Made by a program: the position numbers and the translations under genes
Notes under the pieces: model-generated
Seen by the model: only the letters and a program-made list of their open reading frames with translations
Databases searched by the model: none
What the model was told of the DNA's origin: nothing
Shown here: positions 27,815 to 35,082 of the stretch, piece after piece
How the letters are laid out: every line of letters begins with the position of its first letter
Position numbering within the stretch: the stretch's first letter is position 1
NCBI GenBank assembly: GCA_001804785.1
Contig: MHBG01000082.1
Span: 1 to 62,760 of the forward strand
Origin: Lentisphaerae bacterium GWF2_45_14
GTDB lineage: Bacteria; Verrucomicrobiota; Lentisphaeria; Victivallales; GWF2-45-14
Direction of reading: 5' to 3'
Length of the DNA stretch: 62,760 nt

Positions 27815-27843
27815 ATTATAGCTGTTCCGGGGACGTTTGTCAA
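27815..27843 (-). promoter_or_regulatory. Consensus sigma-70 promoter of the IclR operon
   Basis: On the minus strand, TTGACA (27838-27843), a 17-base spacer and TATAAT (27815-27820): a perfect consensus. It drives the IclR and 4Fe-4S genes. Confidence 0.9.
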
Positions 27844-28025
27844 GCCCCGCCGATTTAAAAACTCAAATCGGGGACTTGCGGGTTGCTCAAGCTTAAAAGA
27901 GTGTGCGGCGACAGTCCTGAAACCATCAAATCACTGTTGACCTTTGACTGGAGGATATATAAATGAAGGCAAGATAATATGACATACTACGAAAAAAGCA
28001 GTTGTTACCCAAATTCGGTATTTGA

Positions 28026-28760
28026 CTATTTTTTGCAGTATTTACCATGATACCATGGCGAATTATTTGCTGCGTCTGTACTCGAGAATTGCAGGTCCTT
28101 CAGGGCTGAGGAAGATACATGCCCGTCAGTATATAAAAGATTGAAACGCTTATTATGTCTTGCCATAAAATTTGCTGAGTCTACGGCTTGTGCATCTCCA
28201 CTCGGCAAGAATGCACTGCACCATGATGCATACCAGCCGTCATATGGTTGAGGAGCAGATTCAAAATCCATCGCGACCATCATATTTGCCGGCAGATTCC
28301 CTGCGCGGACGGCTTTATAGGTTCCGTCAACATCTGCCTTTGTAGGAGAAGTCCCGTAGCGGCCAACACCATAAGAAACATATGCCGGAGCAGTCGCACT
28401 TATTTTTTGCTCTATCGTTGTATCCTTTCTTATAAGGTACGGACAGAGGTTTTCCCTGTTGACTGACGGGCAAATGAAGATATCAAGATTTCTCAGCCCC
28501 CCGCTTGAGACCAGCTTCCCGGCCCATACAGGGTATTGATCATCTGCATTGAATGAGAGCGGATAATAGGAATTATTTTCATCGACATATTGCATCATCA
28601 ATATGCCTATTTGCTTCATATTGCTTGCACACTGAGTCATCTTCGCCCCATTCTTGGCGTTTCTCAATGCGGGAAGCAGCATACTCGCCAGTATCGCTAT
28701 TATCGCAATCACTATGAGCAGTTCTAGAAGTGTGAACTTATTTTCTTTAGGTCCGCCCAT
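28026..28760 (-). CDS. Prepilin-like protein with C-terminal H-X9-DG motif
   Basis: A 244-residue protein. The type II secretion/type IV pilin N-terminus FTLLELLIVIAIIAILASMLLPAL has Glu at +5 and a long hydrophobic helix. The body is globular with paired cysteines and ends in the H-X9-DG motif (H..NLLYTDGHVS). The residue before the cleavage site is Lys rather than Gly. The ATG at 28760 follows AGGAGGGAG; a TTG directly before it is less likely. It is the last gene of the leftward glycan operon, 12 bases after the lipoprotein stop. Such proteins are abundant in Planctomycetota and Lentisphaerota; their job is unknown. A pseudopilin in export or binding of glycan-active proteins is a reasonable guess. 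Confidence 0.85.
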   Translation of the reverse strand: MGGPKENKFTLLELLIVIAIIAILASMLLPALRNAKNGAKMTQCASNMKQIGILMMQYVDENNSYYPLSFNADDQYPVWAGKLVSSGGLRNLDIFICPSVNRENLCPYLIRKDTTIEQKISATAPAYVSYGVGRYGTSPTKADVDGTYKAVRAGNLPANMMVAMDFESAPQPYDGWYASWCSAFLPSGDAQAVDSANFMARHNKRFNLLYTDGHVSSSALKDLQFSSTDAANNSPWYHGKYCKK

Positions 28761-28772
28761 CAAGACTCCCTC

Positions 28773-31700
28773 CTATTTTCCTTTGATATAATATAACACT
28801 ATCTGGTCTTTGGGAACGTCTATTTTGAAAGGATTTTCACATTTCATTTCCTTCCCGTCATTACGCAGATCTTTGATTTCAAGAATGCCATCAAATGGCA
28901 GCTTAATCTCTGATTTACCGTCCGCACTGCGTTTGTAATTGCCAACGAGAAGTAGCATTTCCTTCCCTTTTTTTACTGCGGAATAGACCAGATTCTTGTT
29001 TGAACCTTTAAGTGATGTAAGGACTTCTCCATCCATTATTATGTTTTCATAAGGCGCTATTTCAGAGACGGCCTTCACGTGATAGTAGAAATCTCTCGAC
29101 GTATCAAAATCACTGTAGCAATAATAAGTTATGCCGCATGCGCCGTTAAGCAGGGCTTCAAGGATCATCTGCTCAAGCTTGTAAGGCTCATACTCTCCGT
29201 AACACCCTGCAGTGAGCCATGGAATACACTTGTTATTCTTCATGGTCTTATAATTTTCACGCATTTCATCATGTACCTTCAGCGCATTGCCAGCTACATA
29301 AAAGCTGTTTGCCGAAGTGTCCACATATTCTGGATAGAATCTATTGAAGTCCATAATGGCGTTGTAGTTTGGAGACGTAGGATGCGTGTCATAACAATGA
29401 ACAAGCGGCATCTTTCCATTGCCGATGCCCTTCTTTACCGCCGCCTTAAGGTTTTTCATATTTTCAGTCCCGAGGCCTTTTAAAAAGTCATCCATCGGCT
29501 TACCTGATTTCTCTTGTTCCGCTATGCACCTTGTGCAGAGAGGAGCCTCCTTTGCGCCGGGGTACCAGCATTCAATATCCCAGTATACATAGTCGGGTTT
29601 TGTCAAACTCACGCCTTGGGCTACTCTATCCATCTCTTTCCAGTAAAAATCCCCCCTGTATGACGGGCAGAGGTTCTTGCTTTTTTTTCCTGATTTCAAT
29701 TGTGAGAAAATCTCCGAACCTTCCTTATGTCCTTTCTCCATTACATGGAAAGGCGATTCATTCATGACTATTGCGAAGCCTTCTTTTCGTGCAGAATCCA
29801 AAGATTTCAACATTTCCTGCTTTTTGCTTTCCGGGCCATTCTGCCAGTTTCTGGGGAAGCAGGATATAGCGTTGAATCCCATCAGTTTCCATGCCTTGAG
29901 ATAATTCGGGTATTCCGCCTGATCTCTTTCCGACATCCACGCCAGACTTATATGAAGTCTTTTCAGTTCCGGCTTTACCTCCGGTATCTCGAATAACCGG
30001 ATAGGGATTTCTGCCTTTTCTGATGTAATTCCATCGTATTCTGCATATGTATATGCAGGCAGTTTCACATCGGCAGATTTGTCGGCACTAAGGAAAAGCA
30101 TTTCGGTTTGAGGACAGGTAGTCCAGGCTTTTTTCCTAAGAGGAAGCTTCCACCTGGTATATTTATTACCATTAATTTCAACACTTTCCTTTTGTGCTTC
30201 GGGCTGTATTATGCTTATTCCTTCCGGAACGTCGATTACCGCGAATGCCGGCTTCAAAGCCGCTTCTGCCTCCCTCATGTCGGAAATCTGTAATGCGTTG
30301 GGTGTTTCTATATTTGTAGATATCGCAAGCTCCTTCAGCCTCGGTTCAACAAGTATTCCGCTGGTTATGAATTTTTGCTCCTGTCCTTTGTATGCGTCAT
30401 TGAATCCTGCTGTTTTAGGATTTCCTTCCATTATGGCAATCTCGTCACAGAATACTGCCGCTGTCGCCCCCTTAATATAAATGCCGACATATCTCGCGCT
30501 GGCATTCACCTCAAGGTTGAAAGGGAAGGTATAAGCCTTTCCCAGTTCGTCTATATAATAATGCGTTTTAAAGTTGCTGAGTTCTTTTTCCGCCTGCATG
30601 AGTTTCACCATCGACGCAGCTTCGTAAAAGGCCTTTCCATCTTTGCTTACGAAGATTTTAAATCCGGCAGGAGCCGTCAGATTTGTTTGACTTTTCCCCG
30701 CAAGCGCCCTTATTGCCACATTGCTTACGGGCTGTTCCGATCCCAGATCAATCAGGCAGTTTACTCCGCTTTCAGCTCCACTCATATACCAGCCAACCGC
30801 TGCCGGATCGAACCATATTGTGTCGCATTTCCTGCCGCTTAGCTTGCCGTCTGTAAGGTCTTTTGAATCAGTGCCGCCCTTGGATGTCAGCGCGTAATCC
30901 GGCTTTTTAGAAAAAATGACTTCTTTCCCGAGTGCAAGGTCTTTTCCATTGGTATATTCTGCCCACATTTTACGGTATTTTACAATGTCGGGATTTGCCC
31001 CCTTAAAAACGGATTGAGGAATTGCATTACCTGAATTTATGTTGACATTAAAATCAGCGTAAGCATAAGAAAATGTGTTTCCGGCGAAAACGGAGGCGAG
31101 CAATGCTTTCCCGTTGCTTGTGGCGAATGAATATGCATCTCTGTCAATCTTTACTTTGTACGAAAATAATCTATTATCTATTTTTTTAAGTACAATACTT
31201 TGCCCGCTGAAGCGGTAAGACGACATCTCAGGGACAACGAAGCAGTCTGCCTCCAGCACCGTTTCCATAATCGAACCGGAGGGGTAATAACGGAACTCTA
31301 TTGTGTCACCAATCCTTGCCATATTATCATTTCTTCCGTTATCAAGAAGAGTGACTGTCAAACCGTCGGCCGGACTTTCAACTACCCTTATATTTTCGAT
31401 GTCAGCCCATCCTCCGGGATTATTTCCAGGAATGCCCTTCTGGACAATCGTGATTTTCAATAAGCCGCTTTTAACATCTTGGCTATTTATGGGAAACGTA
31501 TTCCAGCCAGTGAAAAGTTTGTATCTCACATTCCCGCTGGCGAGATAGAAAGTATTATCGGCATTTTCCGCTATGCCTGTCTTGACCTGAACAAATTTTG
31601 CTTCCGGAGTATATTTGATCTCGCATGACATAGAGCCTTCGGCACCGTCGCCTGTTTCCCGAAGCCTTATCGCAGCATTTGAAATTTCTATGGAAAGGTC

Positions 31701-31835
31701 TTTTACTGTCCAGTCCGCCACCTTGAAACTGCTACAGTTCCGCTCCCACAGTATATTGCTTTTCTCTACTTTATTTTGAGATACTAGACATCCGGCTGTC
31801 AGGATAAACAACGACATTACTAAGGCTTTTCCCAT
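28773..31835 (-). CDS. Large lipoprotein: discoidin-like domain plus glycoside-hydrolase-like TIM barrel
   Basis: A 1020-residue secreted lipoprotein. The signal peptide ends in lipobox LTAGC (Cys16). An N-terminal beta-sandwich (about 25-155) precedes a discoidin/F5-8C-like carbohydrate-binding domain (about 295-470; LALGKEVIFSKKPDYA... LIDLGSEQPVSNVAIRAL). After an Ig-like linker, a TIM-barrel region (about 630-950) starts RLHISLAWMSERDQ and contains YWDIECWYPGA, with acidic residues suited to glycoside hydrolysis. A small beta domain ends the protein. It is likely surface-bound and binds or cuts a polysaccharide. I cannot assign a GH family. It lies between a sugar isomerase gene and a prepilin-like gene in a GntR-controlled operon. 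Confidence 0.72.
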   Translation of the reverse strand: MGKALVMSLFILTAGCLVSQNKVEKSNILWERNCSSFKVADWTVKDLSIEISNAAIRLRETGDGAEGSMSCEIKYTPEAKFVQVKTGIAENADNTFYLASGNVRYKLFTGWNTFPINSQDVKSGLLKITIVQKGIPGNNPGGWADIENIRVVESPADGLTVTLLDNGRNDNMARIGDTIEFRYYPSGSIMETVLEADCFVVPEMSSYRFSGQSIVLKKIDNRLFSYKVKIDRDAYSFATSNGKALLASVFAGNTFSYAYADFNVNINSGNAIPQSVFKGANPDIVKYRKMWAEYTNGKDLALGKEVIFSKKPDYALTSKGGTDSKDLTDGKLSGRKCDTIWFDPAAVGWYMSGAESGVNCLIDLGSEQPVSNVAIRALAGKSQTNLTAPAGFKIFVSKDGKAFYEAASMVKLMQAEKELSNFKTHYYIDELGKAYTFPFNLEVNASARYVGIYIKGATAAVFCDEIAIMEGNPKTAGFNDAYKGQEQKFITSGILVEPRLKELAISTNIETPNALQISDMREAEAALKPAFAVIDVPEGISIIQPEAQKESVEINGNKYTRWKLPLRKKAWTTCPQTEMLFLSADKSADVKLPAYTYAEYDGITSEKAEIPIRLFEIPEVKPELKRLHISLAWMSERDQAEYPNYLKAWKLMGFNAISCFPRNWQNGPESKKQEMLKSLDSARKEGFAIVMNESPFHVMEKGHKEGSEIFSQLKSGKKSKNLCPSYRGDFYWKEMDRVAQGVSLTKPDYVYWDIECWYPGAKEAPLCTRCIAEQEKSGKPMDDFLKGLGTENMKNLKAAVKKGIGNGKMPLVHCYDTHPTSPNYNAIMDFNRFYPEYVDTSANSFYVAGNALKVHDEMRENYKTMKNNKCIPWLTAGCYGEYEPYKLEQMILEALLNGACGITYYCYSDFDTSRDFYYHVKAVSEIAPYENIIMDGEVLTSLKGSNKNLVYSAVKKGKEMLLLVGNYKRSADGKSEIKLPFDGILEIKDLRNDGKEMKCENPFKIDVPKDQIVLYYIKGK

Positions 31836-31865
31836 CAGACAATCTCCTGGTCTTTATATGTTATT

Positions 31866-32738
31866 TTATTCATTGAAATTCGTGAAAGGACCACAGCTTT
31901 TTTCTGGAGACAGCTTCTCGCATTCCCTTAAGAAGGCGACTCCTGACTTTATAAGGTCGAGCTTCTGAGGAGAGAAAAATTCTTCTACCGAAATAAATCC
32001 CTCGAATCCGCCGCTTTTCAATGCGAAGAATACCTCCACCCAGTCAAGCGCGCCAGCCGCCGGCGGAACCGTTTTTCTTGACCATATTGTTCTATTCACG
32101 GGATTTTCCGAAATATTGCCATCAAAGAAAAATGCCACATTTTTGGCATGAACATAGGCAAGGAATTTCCCAAGCACTTCAACTTCGCTCCTGGGCCTGA
32201 GCCCTCCTTCCACGAGAGTGTTCGCAGGATCATAAATAACTCCGACATGTTCGGGGCTTGCCCCTTCAAAAAGCATCTTTACTGCCAATGTTGAGGCTAG
32301 TAAAGCACCGGCATGAGTCTCAAAAAGAAAACGGATTCCGCTTTCCTTGCTCAACTCCGCAAGAAAGGGCATTGAATCCTTTGCGAGTTTGAATATCTCA
32401 TTGAAAGATTTTCCCTGATGAAGTGATTCTTCAAAATTGTACGCTATCCATGGATGATCAACACGCATAGACTTTCCTTCCACCGATGCCACGAGTTCCG
32501 CACGTTTCTTGAGATCATCTTGTTTCCACGGCTTCCCGCCGATTAGCCAGTTGACGACTTCGAGTCCGGCATCTTTTGTCCGCTGCGCCATTTCTTTTAT
32601 TTCTTCTCCGGCGGTGTCCATTGAACGGATACCCCATTCAATCCCGTCAAGTTTGCACTCCAGGGCAAAATCAACAATTTGCTTCGGGGACATTTCTTTT
32701 TTCAACTGGTTGGTATTCAATGAATATCGATATTTCAT
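31866..32738 (-). CDS. Sugar phosphate isomerase/epimerase (xylose-isomerase-like TIM barrel)
   Basis: A 290-residue AP-endonuclease-2-like TIM barrel. Metal-binding acidic residues lie in the typical places: IRFLFETHAGALLAS, GVIYDPANTLVEGG, YVHAKNV, and the final SVEEFF glutamate. Such enzymes isomerise or epimerise sugars or inositols, often beside Gfo/Idh oxidoreductases, as here (18 bases downstream of one). AAGGGGG precedes the ATG. The substrate is probably the sugar released by the neighbouring lipoprotein. Confidence 0.88.
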   Translation of the reverse strand: MKYRYSLNTNQLKKEMSPKQIVDFALECKLDGIEWGIRSMDTAGEEIKEMAQRTKDAGLEVVNWLIGGKPWKQDDLKKRAELVASVEGKSMRVDHPWIAYNFEESLHQGKSFNEIFKLAKDSMPFLAELSKESGIRFLFETHAGALLASTLAVKMLFEGASPEHVGVIYDPANTLVEGGLRPRSEVEVLGKFLAYVHAKNVAFFFDGNISENPVNRTIWSRKTVPPAAGALDWVEVFFALKSGGFEGFISVEEFFSPQKLDLIKSGVAFLRECEKLSPEKSCGPFTNFNE

Positions 32739-32756
32739 GGTATTAACCCCCTTCGC

Positions 32757-33767
32757 TTATATTATTCTTACGCTTTGCCCTTTGGCGCTGCTTTCACGGG
32801 CAGCATCAAGTACGCTCATTGTCCTTATCACAGAATCGATTGTGACTGGCGGGATATTTCCATTGTTCAGATTTTTCACCAGCGCCGCATAATGCGGTAG
32901 GAGCTGTGATGTATATTGCTGCTGCGAAAAATCAAAAGATTCGGTTTTTGTCTCGGGTTTCCCATCGGCAACGTACTGAACTCTAATTTTCATAACCGGC
33001 AAAGGATCGAATTCTCCGATAATACTTCCCTTTGTTCCGCATATGTGCCAGTGTGTTTTATTGAAAAACGACTTTGCGGCTTCCGCCTCTCCGGTACAGC
33101 CGTTATCCATTTTGACTATGACTTTGAAAGAATCTTCCGCATCGCCTTTGTCGAGAATTCTGTCAAGCTTCGCAAAGACGTCTACAGGTTCTTGTTCTGT
33201 TATAAATAATATGGCATCAACGAGATGTACGCCCCAGTTCGACAGGGCGCCGCCATCGAATTTTCTCCATATCTGCCAGTCGGTTCTTTCTGTGAAGCCA
33301 CCCGGCGCGTATATGTGTATCTGGAAAATCTCACCTATCAGACCTGATTTTATGATATCCTTTATATACGCCACATCGGGTCTGTATCTGAATGACTGAT
33401 TTACGCTGATCCAGCGCTTTGCTTTTTCCGCCAGACTTTTTAGTTTTTTAGCTTCCTCCGCGCTTGGAGAGATCGGCTTTTCCACCATCACGTTGAAGCC
33501 TTTTTCCAGCGCCTTTGACGCCATTTCAAAATGCATGTGCGACGGTGTCGCTATTACGACAAAGTCAGCCTCCGATTCTTCGAGCATTTTTTCATACGAC
33601 TGATAGACTGGAACTTTGAATTCCGTTTTCGCCTTTTCCGCAAGCTCCGCGTTCGGTTCGCATAAAGCCGAAAGTCCAAGTCCTTCGGTTTTGCATATAT
33701 CGGAGGCATGTCTCCACCCGATTCTTCCTAATCCTGCAACTGCTGCTTTTATCGACGTGTTCATCAT
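32757..33767 (-). CDS. Gfo/Idh/MocA family oxidoreductase
   Basis: NAD(P)-dependent sugar or inositol dehydrogenase, 336 residues from the chosen start. The Rossmann motif is AVAGLGRIGWRHA, the MVEKPISPSAEEAKK block carries the EKP catalytic lysine, and SNWGVHLVDAILF holds the conserved His. The ATG at 33767 follows AAAGGAT; an upstream start at 33797 overlaps the GntR gene and lacks a ribosome site. The gene begins 19 bases after the GntR stop and precedes the isomerase gene, so it is the second gene of the glycan operon. Confidence 0.9.
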   Translation of the reverse strand: MMNTSIKAAVAGLGRIGWRHASDICKTEGLGLSALCEPNAELAEKAKTEFKVPVYQSYEKMLEESEADFVVIATPSHMHFEMASKALEKGFNVMVEKPISPSAEEAKKLKSLAEKAKRWISVNQSFRYRPDVAYIKDIIKSGLIGEIFQIHIYAPGGFTERTDWQIWRKFDGGALSNWGVHLVDAILFITEQEPVDVFAKLDRILDKGDAEDSFKVIVKMDNGCTGEAEAAKSFFNKTHWHICGTKGSIIGEFDPLPVMKIRVQYVADGKPETKTESFDFSQQQYTSQLLPHYAALVKNLNNGNIPPVTIDSVIRTMSVLDAARESSAKGQSVRII

Positions 33768-33786
33768 TTGTAATCCTTTGATATAT

Positions 33787-34926
33787 TTATATTCCATCGG
33801 TTCCGAAGCGTATTAGTGCCTCGGAAACCTTTGCTTCCTGCAAATATTCTGAATCAAACGCGCTTCCGGCTCCCTTCCGCGTAGATTCCCTTTCTGTCAG
33901 GAATTGCTGAAGTCTCGTCTCGCCGCGCAGAAAGATATCCCTCTCAAACATCCTTGTCGCTTCACGACCCACTTCTGAGAAAGGGGACGCCATTGACGAG
34001 ACAGGCACTTCCATATCTCTGAGCAACGGAGCTTCCTCCAGGCATATGACGCTTATGTCGTCCGGTATTCTTAGTTTCATTTTGTCGAGTTCGCCACAGA
34101 TATCCTTTACCATGTCAGCCGTGGAAATTACAATACTGTCGAATAGTGTTTTCTTGTGGAGTTCTTTAAGGCCGGAACAAGTCTTTTTTATGTCGCTCAC
34201 ATGGACAAAAAGCTTCTCTAAAAATGGCAATCCGGCTTTCTTGAGTCCTGATTTGAATCCCTCCGTTACAGGATGCTCCTTTTCCTTATAAGAATAAAGT
34301 AGCAAAGGTTTTTTTCTTCCGGTGTCCGCCAGATACTTGATCGCGGTTTCTGTTCCTGCTTTTCTTTCAAGTTTTATCGAATACCAGTTTGAAAGGATTT
34401 TTCTATATTCATCTTCAAGCCATACAGCATTGTCCATACAGACAACATCGCATTCTTTTTCCTCTAAGAACGGGAACAATCTCTTATACCAGAAACTGGT
34501 TATAAAAACGTCATCGCCACATGATATTCTTTCAAGAGTTTCCCAGTCATAGTCATTTATCTGGTTTGTTCGGGTGACGGGAAGAATCTCCACTTTCCTG
34601 TTGGACAACGAAGCCTCGGCGTTAAGTCCCCAAAGTGCTCCCTTGGTACTCAAGGCCGAGTCGTATGTCAGATAATCGATAGTCGGCAGAAGAAAATAAA
34701 TCGGTCTTTCGATTTTTCTTCTTTCCTTTACGAACGTCCCTCTCTTTTTAACACGGTAGAGCAGATCGTCCTGTACCAGCTTTCCTATAACCTTGTTCAT
34801 TGTCATGCGTGACACGGAGAACTCTTCGCAGAGCTCCATTTCAGTCGATATTTTTGTATCGTGCCGCAGGCTCAGCACCCTCTTCCGAAGGGCTTTTTCG
34901 ATGCGATGACATGCAGTTTCTTTCAT
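33787..34926 (-). CDS. GntR-type regulator with LacI-like sensor domain
   Basis: A 379-residue regulator. An N-terminal GntR winged helix (about 1-68; MTMNKVIGKLVQDDLLYRVKKRGTFV) is joined to a periplasmic-binding-like sugar sensor (about 72-350), ending in the dimer-contact strand typical of LacI/GalR domains. This is the AraR/XylR-type hybrid layout. It heads the leftward glycan operon. A consensus promoter (34963-34991) overlaps a 16-bp perfect palindrome, so it probably represses its own operon until the sugar is present. Confidence 0.88.
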   Translation of the reverse strand: MKETACHRIEKALRKRVLSLRHDTKISTEMELCEEFSVSRMTMNKVIGKLVQDDLLYRVKKRGTFVKERRKIERPIYFLLPTIDYLTYDSALSTKGALWGLNAEASLSNRKVEILPVTRTNQINDYDWETLERISCGDDVFITSFWYKRLFPFLEEKECDVVCMDNAVWLEDEYRKILSNWYSIKLERKAGTETAIKYLADTGRKKPLLLYSYKEKEHPVTEGFKSGLKKAGLPFLEKLFVHVSDIKKTCSGLKELHKKTLFDSIVISTADMVKDICGELDKMKLRIPDDISVICLEEAPLLRDMEVPVSSMASPFSEVGREATRMFERDIFLRGETRLQQFLTERESTRKGAGSAFDSEYLQEAKVSEALIRFGTDGI

Positions 34927-34950
34927 ACCGATCCTCTACTGGCCTTGTTT

Positions 34951-34966
34951 TTATGTATATACATAA
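34951..34966. promoter_or_regulatory. Perfect 16-bp palindrome, candidate GntR operator
   Basis: TTATGTATATACATAA is a perfect palindrome that overlaps the -10 element of the GntR gene by four bases. The GTATATAC core is typical of GntR sites. Repression by promoter occlusion is expected. Confidence 0.75.
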
Positions 34967-34991
34967 TACAGGATAGCGCTTGTCATGTCAA
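34963..34991 (-). promoter_or_regulatory. Consensus sigma-70 promoter of the GntR glycan operon
   Basis: On the minus strand, TTGACA (34986-34991), a 17-base spacer and TATTAT (34963-34968). It drives the operon from 34926 leftward to 28026. Confidence 0.88.
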
Positions 34992-35082
34992 GAGGCTTCT
35001 CTGGATAAAAGTGGAATTTTTTGTACAAAAATCAGTGCGTCGCGCCTGTAGCCACACTGCGTTTTTCTTTTTGAGCATCGCC

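Noticed and set aside
27978..28049. 23-codon ORF after a GGAGG-like site near 27952
   Set aside because: The strong site serves a four-codon frame (ATG at 27962) instead, and the longer frame runs into the end of the prepilin-like gene.
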